A stretch of 32,332 nucleotides of DNA, from NCBI GenBank assembly GCA_015060225.1, contig SUYX01000023.1:1-32332 (forward strand). The letters run 5' to 3'. Under the pieces are notes generated by a model. It searched no databases. It had not been told where the DNA came from and saw nothing but the letters and a program-made list of their open reading frames with translations. The translations under genes and the position numbers were made by a program. How positions within the stretch are numbered: the stretch's first letter is position 1; each line of letters starts with the position of its first letter. Source of the DNA: Bacteroidales bacterium. Its GTDB lineage: Bacteria; Bacteroidota; Bacteroidia; Bacteroidales; UBA932. Shown here piece by piece: positions 8,448 through 15,554 of the stretch.

Positions 8448-8708
8448 AGCCTATGTATATCCTGTCTCAGGGATTGTTACTATAATAAACAAAGAAAGCG
8501 TGAGACAATCACTTATTTTAGTCAGTAGGCCCTGAGATTGCCGTGGTATTAAAATAAGCAACAGCCCACGCCGATATCAGAACCCTTTTTGGGGAGTAGA
8601 TACAGGTGAGGATGTATGCTCATTCTCATACCAAGTAGAATTTCTCAGGTTCACTGACGAGAATTAAGCAAACACTTTCCGTGTTAGTTTGTATGTCCTA
8701 CAAATTTA
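8448..8708 (-). promoter_or_regulatory. Leader 2: paralogous promoter and structured leader
   Basis: -7 box TAAATTTG on the minus strand at 8701-8708, then about 250 nt. Stems: I AACAC/GTGTT (8671-8675 with 8681-8685), II TTCTC/GAGAA (8642-8646 with 8659-8663), III GTATG/CATAC (8614-8618 with 8627-8631), V TCTCAGGG/CCCTGAGA (8465-8472 with 8530-8537). Shared primary sequence with leader 1 includes the AGTGTTT block, AGAAATTC, GTGGGCT..GCTTATTTT and the loop AGAAT of stem III. Confidence 0.55.
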
Positions 8709-8761
8709 AGCAATTATTTTGCTCAAAACAACACTTTTCCTCTTTTGTGGGCCATTGCTTA
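8707..8761. repeat. 8-bp inverted repeat overlapping the leader 2 promoter
   Basis: TAAGCAAT at 8707-8714 and ATTGCTTA at 8754-8761 are perfect complements. The left arm touches the -7 box of leader 2. It could be an operator or a hairpin. Confidence 0.35.
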
Positions 8762-8783
8762 CCGGAATACAAAACTTCCAATG

Positions 8784-8791
8784 CAAATTTA
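8784..8791 (-). promoter_or_regulatory. Further -7 box downstream of the kinase gene
   Basis: The minus strand reads TAAATTTG, an exact TAnnTTTG match in the gap after the kinase stop. With 8701-8708 and 8354-8361 it makes three such boxes in series ahead of the MORN operon. Confidence 0.35.
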
Positions 8792-8835
8792 TGAAATTAA
8801 CAAAACTCTTGTGTTTGTCTTCTCTTGTCTTTCAG

Positions 8836-9912
8836 TTATATGGGAGGCAGCGGTTTTGCCTCTATCAGTTTAACAAGCCTTTCATAGTGCCTGTTCTGCA
8901 GAGTAGTGTAGTGCAACATTAAGGAATTTGCCACTTCCTTGTCCTCTGATGCATTTAGGAGCGGTTGCCATATAGAAGGCAATTGTTCAAGAGTATTGTT
9001 CAATTCCTGGAATGCTGCATCCCTGTACGGAATGGTGTCCAGTTTGTTTTCCAGTGATATATATAGGGAGTCCAGTCTTGTTTCTACAGATTCATATAAA
9101 AGTTCATTCTCCCTCTGGGTTTTGATATTGCCAATAATTGTCGGGATAAAGATGGCTGTTGCCATTATGGTTAGGGCTATTGCAATGTTGAGATACTTTA
9201 AAAGGGATATTCTTTTTTGAATGGCCTCAACATTTTCATACCTGTGATTTCTGTTTTCTTTGCAGCATTTTTCTGCAATATGCCTGTACCTTTTGCCGCA
9301 TATCTCCTTTATGAGGAGTCCCAAGGAATAAATGTCGCTGCGAATATCTATGTCTGATTGGGCCAGCAGTTCCGGTGATGCATAGGCCGGTGTGCATCCA
9401 AGGGTTTTGTTCAAATAAAAGGCATCTGTATCGCTTAATCCAAAATCTATGAGTTTAACATTCTCACCATTATTGCTGATGAGTATGTTTTCAGGTTTGA
9501 GGTCATTGTGAACAACTCCTTTTATGTGCAGATACCTTACGGCATCCAAAAGTTGGGAAACAATCCTTTTGCGGGTTTGGGCGGAAGGGTTGGTGGTAAG
9601 AAAGTCATTGAGGAGAGTCCCATCAATATATTCCATAACTATCCCTTCACCTACAGGTGTATTTGTCTCGTAAGTGAAGATATTTGCTATGTGCGGATGG
9701 CTGAGATTTACCCCAATTTCATACTCCCTTCTTATGAGGGAAATGTTTCTTCCGGAATTGTCTGCTGCTCTCTTTATAACAAAATATTTGCCCGCTTTAC
9801 TTACTCTGTATAACTTGCAGACAGCATTTTCCTTCAACAATATGGGATCTGAATACCCTCCATCATATATAATGGCAGTTCCCATAGGTTTCAGTTCTGA
9901 ATTCCGGCTCAT
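8836..9912 (-). CDS. Membrane-anchored serine/threonine protein kinase
   Basis: Protein of 358 aa; ATG at 9912 is used. Hanks-type kinase domain about 13-235: Lys47 (FVIK), Glu63 (RREYE), catalytic loop HNDLKPEN with Asp137 and Asn142, DFG at 156-158, SPE in place of APE near 179, and RSDIYSLG. The HND in place of HRD makes it a non-RD kinase. The glycine loop is poorly conserved and the C-lobe is short. One transmembrane helix lies at about 239-261, followed by about 95 residues that may form a coiled-coil domain on the other side of the membrane. It is divergent from the 192-aa gene with a 72-bp shared promoter region, which suggests joint regulation. Substrate unknown. Confidence 0.88.
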   Translation of the reverse strand: MSRNSELKPMGTAIIYDGGYSDPILLKENAVCKLYRVSKAGKYFVIKRAADNSGRNISLIRREYEIGVNLSHPHIANIFTYETNTPVGEGIVMEYIDGTLLNDFLTTNPSAQTRKRIVSQLLDAVRYLHIKGVVHNDLKPENILISNNGENVKLIDFGLSDTDAFYLNKTLGCTPAYASPELLAQSDIDIRSDIYSLGLLIKEICGKRYRHIAEKCCKENRNHRYENVEAIQKRISLLKYLNIAIALTIMATAIFIPTIIGNIKTQRENELLYESVETRLDSLYISLENKLDTIPYRDAAFQELNNTLEQLPSIWQPLLNASEDKEVANSLMLHYTTLQNRHYERLVKLIEAKPLPPI

Positions 9913-9956
9913 CAATTTGTCTTTTTATGTCTTGATATTCCAATTTGTTGCAAGCC

Positions 9957-9964
9957 CAAATTTA
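9957..9964 (-). promoter_or_regulatory. -7 box of the kinase gene
   Basis: The minus strand reads TAAATTTG, 44 bp before the kinase ATG. Confidence 0.5.
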
Positions 9965-9969
9965 ATCAT

Positions 9970-9977
9970 TATTTTTG
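9970..9977 (+). promoter_or_regulatory. -7 box of the divergent kinase-partner gene
   Basis: TATTTTTG ends only 7 bp before the ATG at 9985. The transcript would then be leaderless or nearly so. Confidence 0.4.
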
Positions 9978-9984
9978 TCGTACT

Positions 9985-10563
9985 ATGAATATAAAGAGTG
10001 ATATACCGGAAATAGCAAGACTTAAAGAGAAGGTTGAGAAGTGTATAGATTTTCCCCTATCTACACATGGAGATTTTCTGCGCCTGTCTGCCGGAATCTC
10101 TTTCACCTTGAGGGAACATGTTTCCGAGAGCACCCTTGAACGCCTGTGGGAATACTCCACACGGCACTACTCCTCTGTTTCTTTACGTACCCTTAATGTC
10201 CTTTCCAGATTTATAGGATACCACAGTTGGGATGAATTCTGCAAATATCTTTGTGCAGAATCTACGGAATCGCAACTGTTTGAAGCCAATACCGTAAATA
10301 CAAAAGATCTTCCAGTGGGGGCACACATAAAACTTGGTTGGCTTCCCGACAGAATCTGCATAATCAGATACCTGGGAGATAACAGATTCATTGCGGAAGA
10401 GACCCACAATTCTACCATGCAGCCAGGTGATACATTTTCCTGCCTTCAATTTCAAAAGAGGGCTCCTCTGCATTTGGATGAATTCTGCAAGGCCAATTCT
10501 ACTGAGATGTTCCGCTATGTGGTAGGAACCAATTCCGGGCTTACCATTCTGGAAGTGCTGTAA
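9985..10563 (+). CDS. Conserved Bacteroidetes protein with possible N-terminal DNA-binding region
   Basis: Protein of 192 aa, no signal peptide. Residues about 5-90 follow a pattern I recognise from many Bacteroidetes proteins of unknown function: a helix LKEKVEKCIDFPLST, then SESTLERLWEYSTRHYSSVSLRTLNVLSRFIGYHSWDEFCKY in which TL-RLW-Y and GY-W--FC are conserved. This part looks like a helical DNA-binding region. Residues about 95-192 form a beta-rich domain (VGAHIKLGWLPDRICIIRYLG, FRYVVGTNSGLTILEVL), possibly a ligand- or phosphate-sensing part. It is divergent from the membrane kinase, so it may be regulator or substrate of it (inference). The stop is followed within 4 bp by comF tail copy B. 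Confidence 0.75.
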   Translation: MNIKSDIPEIARLKEKVEKCIDFPLSTHGDFLRLSAGISFTLREHVSESTLERLWEYSTRHYSSVSLRTLNVLSRFIGYHSWDEFCKYLCAESTESQLFEANTVNTKDLPVGAHIKLGWLPDRICIIRYLGDNRFIAEETHNSTMQPGDTFSCLQFQKRAPLHLDEFCKANSTEMFRYVVGTNSGLTILEVL

Positions 10564-10567
10564 TACT

Positions 10568-10663
10568 TTACTCCACATCCTCCAACATTGCAATACTCAC
10601 CCTGCTCCCCATTATTCCACCGGAACAGAGGAGCGGGCCTCCAAAGTGTCTCCGATGGTGAGG
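10568..10663 (-). repeat. Decayed copy B of the comF 3' end
   Basis: Aligns with 13213-13308 at roughly three quarters identity. On the minus strand it reads codons for TIGDTLEARSSVPVE, then a 1-bp deletion shifts into RVSIAMLEDVE and a TAA at the position of the comF stop. It is thus a frameshifted relic of a comF end, not a random match. Confidence 0.75.
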
Positions 10664-10675
10664 GCTCAATATGAG

Positions 10676-10706
10676 AGTGATATAAAAAAATATATATTAT
10701 ATCACT
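10676..10706. terminator. AT-rich hairpin at the end of the truncated toxin
   Basis: Perfect 9-bp arms AGTGATATA / TATATCACT with a 13-nt loop. It includes the toxin stop codon and lies between the toxin and comF tail B. The T-rich loop and lack of a clean T-run leave its activity uncertain. Confidence 0.45.
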
Positions 10707-10854
10707 TCTTGAAATGTGGCTTGTACTCATTTGGCACTATTCCACTCTCACGCAACAATTTTACCACCCTCTCCAAACTATCCATCTTGCGTGGATTGTT
10801 CTGGTACCTCTTCAAGTCCTTCTTAAATTGGCTAGTCAGTTTTATAGTTTTCAT
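10702..10854 (-). pseudogene. Truncated YafQ/RelE-type toxin
   Basis: Frame of 50 aa beginning MKTIKLTSQFKKDLKRYQNN, with a helix RKMDSLERVVKLLRESG and then PNEYKPHFKK and a stop. The opening matches YafQ-family mRNA interferases, which run to about 90 aa and carry their catalytic His and the LSG..GYWECHI..D strands in the missing half. The start overlaps the antitoxin stop as ATGA, the usual coupling. No continuation is found in the other frames downstream, so the 3' half was lost, probably at the junction with comF tail B. Expected to be inactive as an RNase. Confidence 0.75.
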
Positions 10855-11099
10855 AAGGATTTTACAAAACTCCTGAAATTATCCACATCCAGAGTCTCCA
10901 ATTCAACACCACTCTCCGCTTCTTTCATGGCTGCTATTGTCTCCTCATTAGGCTCATTATAAGCAATCTCCATAAGAGTATACTCCACAAAATTATTCAA
11001 ACTCCTGTTCTCCTTCTTGGCTAGAACCTTGAGTCTCTCCAACAACTCCTCACTTAAACGGAATGTTGTAATTCTTTTTGCTGCAACTGTCGTTCCCAT
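10851..11099 (-). CDS. Ribbon-helix-helix antitoxin
   Basis: Protein of 82 aa. Residues about 7-45 (AKRITTFRLSEELLERLKVLAKKENRSLNNFVEYTL) form the ribbon-helix-helix DNA-binding fold of Arc/MetJ-like antitoxins. The acidic C-terminus (NEPNEETIAAMKEAESG, ETLDVDNFRSFVKSL) is the toxin-binding type found with YafQ/YoeB toxins. It overlaps the toxin start by 4 bp. An AT-rich palindrome spanning a -7 box lies just upstream, fitting autorepression. Because the toxin is truncated, the antitoxin may persist as an orphan repressor. Confidence 0.85.
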   Translation of the reverse strand: MGTTVAAKRITTFRLSEELLERLKVLAKKENRSLNNFVEYTLMEIAYNEPNEETIAAMKEAESGVELETLDVDNFRSFVKSL

Positions 11100-11115
11100 T
11101 CCTATAATACTTTTA

Positions 11116-11140
11116 ATTGCAAATATATATCATTTGTAAT
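11116..11140 (-). promoter_or_regulatory. Antitoxin promoter with overlapping palindromic operator
   Basis: -7 box TATATTTG on the minus strand at 11120-11127 lies within a palindrome with arms ATTGCAAAT and ATTTGTAAT (8 of 9 positions complementary) and a 7-bp centre. This is a plausible ribbon-helix-helix binding site. Confidence 0.5.
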
Positions 11141-11168
11141 ACATAACAAAAAAATCCATCAAAGTGTT

Positions 11169-11247
11169 TCACTCCACATACGCCAGCGTGGCAATGCTCA
11201 CCCTGCACCCCAACTGCTCCACCAGAATTGAGGCGCAGGACTCAAGG
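11169..11247 (-). repeat. Near-identical copy C of the comF 3' end
   Basis: 79 bp with 77 identical to 13213-13291, the last 26 codons of comF including its TGA. The likeness stops abruptly at 11247. The two differences suggest a recent duplication. Confidence 0.92.
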
Positions 11248-11277
11248 AGTAAATTTGATTTTACACAATCATATAAT

Positions 11278-11285
11278 TATATTTG
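11278..11285 (+). promoter_or_regulatory. -7 box of the leucine-rich lipoprotein gene
   Basis: TATATTTG, exact TAnnTTTG match, 24 bp before the ATG at 11310. It overlaps a TTG upstream start, which argues against that start. Confidence 0.55.
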
Positions 11286-11309
11286 CAGAAGTTGAAAATA
11301 CCGCACAAA

Positions 11310-13199
11310 ATGAAATGGTTATCTATTATTATATCGCTGATTGTTCTTTCTGCATGCAAAAAAGAGGCTAATCCTGCGCCATCTGAAGGAAAACAGAAAT
11401 TTGATGTATATATAGCAGATAAGTTCACACAGCCGTCGGGCAATGAGAAACAGATTCAGTTCTTGTGGTGTAGAGGAGACCAGTTTGCGGTATTTGAATC
11501 CAGACAAAAGCAGTTATTCAGTTATGATGGCGAAACCGGTCAAACCAGAGGGACCATTTCTAAAGTTTCTGCTCAGAGCGAACCGATAGAGGCTGGTTCA
11601 TCTTTTTCAGATGAAATCCAGACCATTTATGGCGTTTTCCCATATGTAGCATCCAAGGGGCTTGACTCCGGGGAAAGATTGATTATTACACTTCCTCATA
11701 AGCAACAATATGTAACTGATTCCTTCAGACATGAAGCAGCTGTAATGGTGGCCGCTTCTGATGACAGGGATGATTCAGTTCTGCATTTCATGAATGTATG
11801 TGGTTTTTTGATTGTGAAGGTATATGGTACTGCTGTCAATATTTCAAGTGTAGAACTGAGGGGTAATGCAAATGAGAAAATTTCCGGAGAATTTATTGTT
11901 CAGGCCAAGGCCGGGACTATGCCGGAAATGAACAGCACCCAGGCTGCCATGGAGAGTATTGTAATGGATTGTGAAGCCAATGGTCTTGCATTGGATGAAG
12001 ATTTAGCTGATAACGCCGTTGATTTGTGGTTTGTATTGCCTCCTGTTGAGTTCAAGGAAGGGGTTACCCTTAAAATGAATAGTACTGAAGGGAAGGAACA
12101 TACTGTATCCATTAATAAGCCTGTGAAGGTAGAGAGGAATGTTTCAAGAGCTCTTCCGCCGTTAGAATTCAAGAATTCACAGATAAAATACAAAGTGTCA
12201 GCCGGTGACTCTGCCAGTATAAATTATTCTGCTTTTGACGCTCCTGTAAAATCCCATATCCTAAAAGGAGATGAGTGGGTCATAACATTTGACGGAGTGC
12301 TTACGAGGGTAGGCTACTGGCCGTTTAATGATCATTCCAATATCACACATATGTATCTTCCCGACGGAGTAGATTCGCTTGAGCAGGGAGTGTTCAAAGC
12401 ATGGCATAATCTCAAACAAGTAAGATTACCGAATACCCTGAAGAGGATTCCAGAACAAGCCTTCAGTTATTCCCAGTATCTTGAAACAATTAATCTTCAT
12501 GACTCAATTTACCATATAGATGCATATGCCTTTTATGATTGCAAGAGACTCCTGGAAATATCTTTACCAAGGTCACTGACATATATAGGAGATTGGGCTT
12601 TTAGCGGCACCAAGATGTATGGAAACATAGATGTGCCACAAACTGTTACATACGTGGGGAACGGAGCATTTCAAGGTACAGAAATTACATCAATCAAACT
12701 GCCAAAGAATCTGGAATTTTTAGCTGCAGCCGTTTTAAGTGGGACACATATTAGGGATATTGAAATACCTGAGAAGATAACATCCATTAATAACTATACA
12801 TTTTCAGGATGCCGGAAATTAGAATCTGTCAAACTCCCAAAAGGTGTCACTTATATTGGCGTAGAAGCTTTCAATGCTTGTGTATGTATGGAAACTGTTG
12901 AGTTATCGGAAAGTCTGAAAACAATTGACGAAAAAGCCTTCCGCCTTTGTAAAGAATTGAAGGAACTTAAAATTCCTAAAGGTGTAGAGAGCATTGGACC
13001 AGCTTGTTTTGAGGAGTGTACGAAGCTTGAAACGGTAATTGCATATGCCTTGGAACCTCCACAAATCAGTGAATCAACATTTATGAATACCCCAAAGAAT
13101 AAGTTACTGAAAGTCCCTGTTGCAAGTGTGGAGAAGTACAGGAAATCTGAATGGAACAATCATTTTACAAGTATAATAGGAATCGAGCAAAAGGAATAA
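11310..13199 (+). CDS. Fimbrillin-like / BspA-type leucine-rich repeat lipoprotein
   Basis: Protein of 629 aa. Signal peptide MKWLSIIISLIVLSAC gives a lipobox LSAC (Cys16). Residues about 30-285 resemble the N-terminal domain of fimbrillin-family proteins (LWCRGDQFAVFESRQKQLFSYDG, IYGVFPY, NVCGFLIVKVYG). Residues about 320-600 contain around ten BspA-like leucine-rich repeats of about 23 residues with the core I..YAF..C..L..I.LP..L..I. These repeats in other Bacteroidetes mediate adhesion to host or matrix proteins. The stop is 13 bp before the comF stop (convergent), and comF tail C lies upstream, so the gene occupies a cassette between two comF ends. Confidence 0.85.
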   Translation: MKWLSIIISLIVLSACKKEANPAPSEGKQKFDVYIADKFTQPSGNEKQIQFLWCRGDQFAVFESRQKQLFSYDGETGQTRGTISKVSAQSEPIEAGSSFSDEIQTIYGVFPYVASKGLDSGERLIITLPHKQQYVTDSFRHEAAVMVAASDDRDDSVLHFMNVCGFLIVKVYGTAVNISSVELRGNANEKISGEFIVQAKAGTMPEMNSTQAAMESIVMDCEANGLALDEDLADNAVDLWFVLPPVEFKEGVTLKMNSTEGKEHTVSINKPVKVERNVSRALPPLEFKNSQIKYKVSAGDSASINYSAFDAPVKSHILKGDEWVITFDGVLTRVGYWPFNDHSNITHMYLPDGVDSLEQGVFKAWHNLKQVRLPNTLKRIPEQAFSYSQYLETINLHDSIYHIDAYAFYDCKRLLEISLPRSLTYIGDWAFSGTKMYGNIDVPQTVTYVGNGAFQGTEITSIKLPKNLEFLAAAVLSGTHIRDIEIPEKITSINNYTFSGCRKLESVKLPKGVTYIGVEAFNACVCMETVELSESLKTIDEKAFRLCKELKELKIPKGVESIGPACFEECTKLETVIAYALEPPQISESTFMNTPKNKLLKVPVASVEKYRKSEWNNHFTSIIGIEQKE

Positions 13200-13212
13200 A
13201 GAAAAGTTCCGG

Positions 13213-13968
13213 TCACTCCACATACGCCAACGTGGCAATGCTCACCCTGCACCCCAACTGCTCCACCAGAATTGAGGCGCAGGCCTCAAGGGTGGCGCCG
13301 GTGGTAAGGACATCATCTACAAGGAGGATATGGCTGCCTGGAGTGGGAAGGGTACGGCATTTGGGGTTGAAACGGAAGGCAGAAGATACATTGTGCCACC
13401 GCTCCAGGCGGTCTTTTGCCGTTTGTGTTGCGGTAAAGGCCCCCCTTTTGAGCAGGTTGGGAATAACTTCAGGCAGGTTGCCGTATGGCTGGGAAGGAAT
13501 ATTTCCATTCGGGCCGGTGGGGGCCAGAAGTCCGGCGGAGTCCATTCCTTCTGCTATTCCCCGGGCAATTATTTCAGACTGGTTATACCCCCTTTTCATC
13601 TTTTTTCTCCAGTGGAGCGGTACCGGCACAATGTAATCTACCGGCATTGCCTCCTGCGCAGAAGCAATCTTCTCTCCCAGCATCTTTCCCATATATTTTC
13701 CTACCGGAATATTTCCTTTGTATTTGAGCAGATGTACCGGCGTTCGCCAGTTATTGGTGTAATAGAAGAGGGAATATACCCTTTCCACCCTGGCTCTTCC
13801 CCAGAACACCCTCTCTGCCGGATTCTCTTTCACACTCCAGAAATAAGTAAGGGGCATGTCTGCAAAACACTCCAGGCAGAAGTGCTGCTCGTGATAGTTC
13901 AGCACTCTGCCACAAACCGCGCATTCCTTTGGAAACAGCAGGTCAAACAATAATCTCCACCACTTCAT
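13213..13968 (-). CDS. comF: ComF family phosphoribosyltransferase-like protein
   Basis: Protein of 251 aa from MKWWRLLFDLLFP, the usual ComF opening; upstream Met codons (13995, 14034) give an atypical extension. Zinc-ribbon cysteines at 16, 19, 31 and 34 (CAVC, CLEC), the RGYNQSE motif in the middle, and the PRPP-binding loop ILLVDDVLTTGAT near the C-terminus. ComF is needed for natural DNA uptake in several bacteria, probably in single-strand handling. Its last 26 codons are copied elsewhere in the window at 11169, 10568 and 5418, which makes its 3' end a likely insertion target. The copy here is intact. Confidence 0.93.
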   Translation of the reverse strand: MKWWRLLFDLLFPKECAVCGRVLNYHEQHFCLECFADMPLTYFWSVKENPAERVFWGRARVERVYSLFYYTNNWRTPVHLLKYKGNIPVGKYMGKMLGEKIASAQEAMPVDYIVPVPLHWRKKMKRGYNQSEIIARGIAEGMDSAGLLAPTGPNGNIPSQPYGNLPEVIPNLLKRGAFTATQTAKDRLERWHNVSSAFRFNPKCRTLPTPGSHILLVDDVLTTGATLEACASILVEQLGCRVSIATLAYVE

Positions 13969-14037
13969 CTTCCCGACAGTTGATAAATTGTACATCCTTC
14001 CAAATGCATAAACCACGCCAAAAAATGATTCCAAATT

Positions 14038-14066
14038 TTGTATATCAACATTTTATATTACCTTTG
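14038..14066 (+). promoter_or_regulatory. metK promoter
   Basis: -33 element TTG at 14038-14040 and -7 box TACCTTTG at 14059-14066 with 18 bp between. Transcription would start near 14073, giving a leader of about 170 nt that contains the riboswitch. Confidence 0.55.
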
Positions 14067-14080
14067 CGCCCGCTTAGGCT

Positions 14081-14136
14081 ATAGTGGAAGGATTTGACTG
14101 CTTGCAACCACATTAAAAAATGCTAAAACGATTCCA
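14081..14136 (+). ncRNA. Probable SAM-II riboswitch in the metK leader
   Basis: The leader carries the order of conserved blocks known from SAM-II aptamers: GATTTGA, then CTTGCAACCAC, then TTAAAAAATGCTAAAACG. A short P1 can form between GTGG (14084-14087) and CCAC (14108-14111), and ATTT (14092-14095) can pair with AAAT in the AAAAATGCT block, as the pseudoknot requires. The gene downstream makes SAM, so feedback by SAM is expected. The aptamer ends about 110 nt before the ATG, and I see no clear expression platform. The assignment rests on recalled consensus, not a covariance search. Confidence 0.65.
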
Positions 14137-14244
14137 ATCATTTCAGCACAAAGTCAAAAACTTACACTAAATTTTGTTAATCGGTATATTCTTTGCGGTG
14201 CAGGGAATTATCGGGAGTATTAATTTAATTTAGTTTTTAGAGTA

Positions 14245-15501
14245 ATGTCTTATTTATTTACTTCAGAGTCTGTATCAGAGGGGCATCCCGACAAGGTTGC
14301 AGACCAGATTTCAGATGGTATCCTGGATGAGTTCCTCCGCCAGGACAGTGAGAGCAAAGTTGCATGTGAGACCTTTGTAAGTACAGGTCTTGTAGTTGTT
14401 GGTGGTGAGGTGAGAAGCGAGGATGCTTATGTTGATATCCAACAGGTGGCCCGCAGGGTTATAAACAAAATTGGTTACACCAAAGCTGAGTATATGTTTG
14501 ACGGCAATTCATGCGGCATCCTTTCTGCACTTCATGAGCAGTCTCCAGACATCAACCGCGGAGTTGTAGTTGAGGAGAAAGATGAGCAGGGTGCCGGTGA
14601 CCAGGGTATGATGTTCGGCTACGCATGTACCGATACCCGGGAATATATGCCTTTGGCAATCTACCTTTCACATCTTGCCCTTACAGAGTTGGCTGACATA
14701 AGGAAGAATACCACTTTAATGCCATATTTGAGGCCTGATGCAAAATCCCAGTTTACCATTGAGTACAACGACAACGACGAGCCTGTAAGAATCCATACCA
14801 TTGTGCTCTCTACCCAGCACGACGAGTTTGATACCGACATTGCAATGCAGCAGCGCATAAAGAGTGATGTAAAGAACATCCTTATCCCAAGAATGCTGAA
14901 GAAACTTCCACAGCAGACTGCCGCATTGTTCAAAGATGACTTTATCCTTCATGTGAATCCTACAGGAAAATTTGTAATTGGAGGCCCTCACGGTGACACC
15001 GGTCTTACCGGACGCAAGATTATCGTAGATACCTACGGTGGAAGGGGTGCACACGGCGGTGGAGCATTCTCTGGCAAGGACTCAAGCAAGGTAGACCGCT
15101 CTGCAGCATACGCAGCACGCTACATTGCGAAGAATCTTGTTGCAGCAGGTGTAGCCAAAGAGATTCTTGTACAGCTGGCATACGCAATTGGCGTTGCAAA
15201 ACCTGTAAGTATCTTTGTAAATACCCGCGGCACTTGCCTTTTGAACGGTGTTACCGACGGTGAGATTGCCCGCAAAATTGGTGAAATGTTCGACCTCCGC
15301 CCGGCAAAGATCATTGAGAAGTTCCAGCTTAAGAACCCTATCTTTGAGGAGACCGCAGCATACGGACACTTTGGAAGGGCTCCTTACACTAAAGAGGTTG
15401 ATGTAAGGGTCAACGGCCAGTGGGTGAAAAAAGAGGTTCAGTTCTTCGGATGGGAAAAACTGGACTCCGTAGAGAAAGTAAAAGAGGTATTCGGATTGTA
15501 A
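14245..15501 (+). CDS. metK: S-adenosylmethionine synthetase
   Basis: Methionine adenosyltransferase of 418 aa: makes SAM from methionine and ATP in the cytoplasm. Signatures are [15 protein letters not shown] with the catalytic His14, [12 protein letters not shown] (about 115-127), and [16 protein letters not shown] (about 270-285). The sequence is complete, from [10 protein letters not shown] to VKEVFGL, and a little longer than the 384 aa of the E. coli enzyme, as usual in Bacteroidetes. It is monocistronic: own promoter, probable SAM-II riboswitch upstream and a strong terminator after the stop. Confidence 0.98.
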   Translation: MSYLFTSESVSEGHPDKVADQISDGILDEFLRQDSESKVACETFVSTGLVVVGGEVRSEDAYVDIQQVARRVINKIGYTKAEYMFDGNSCGILSALHEQSPDINRGVVVEEKDEQGAGDQGMMFGYACTDTREYMPLAIYLSHLALTELADIRKNTTLMPYLRPDAKSQFTIEYNDNDEPVRIHTIVLSTQHDEFDTDIAMQQRIKSDVKNILIPRMLKKLPQQTAALFKDDFILHVNPTGKFVIGGPHGDTGLTGRKIIVDTYGGRGAHGGGAFSGKDSSKVDRSAAYAARYIAKNLVAAGVAKEILVQLAYAIGVAKPVSIFVNTRGTCLLNGVTDGEIARKIGEMFDLRPAKIIEKFQLKNPIFEETAAYGHFGRAPYTKEVDVRVNGQWVKKEVQFFGWEKLDSVEKVKEVFGL

Positions 15502-15516
15502 TTATAGAACCTTGAT

Positions 15517-15551
15517 AAAAAAAGAGGAGAAAAATTTTTCTCCTCTTTTTT
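15517..15551. terminator. Bidirectional terminator between metK and the dipeptidase gene
   Basis: Near-perfect inverted repeat: an A-rich arm with GAGGAGAAA and its complement TTTCTCCTC flanked by T-runs on both strands. It serves both metK and the convergent dipeptidase, whose stop is 4 bp away. Confidence 0.9.
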
Positions 15552-15554
15552 GTT

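Noticed and set aside
8403-8835. Third leader copy near the extra -7 box at 8784-8791
   Set aside because: Only a GGCCCAC match and a promoter box are shared; the conserved stems are absent.
12330-13050. Regular repeats that could suggest a repeat array
   Set aside because: The periodicity is at protein level (leucine-rich repeats of about 23 residues); the DNA units are too diverged for CRISPR or satellite DNA.
13331-13953. Long plus-strand open frame across comF
   Set aside because: It is antisense to a well-supported comF with intact zinc and PRPP motifs.
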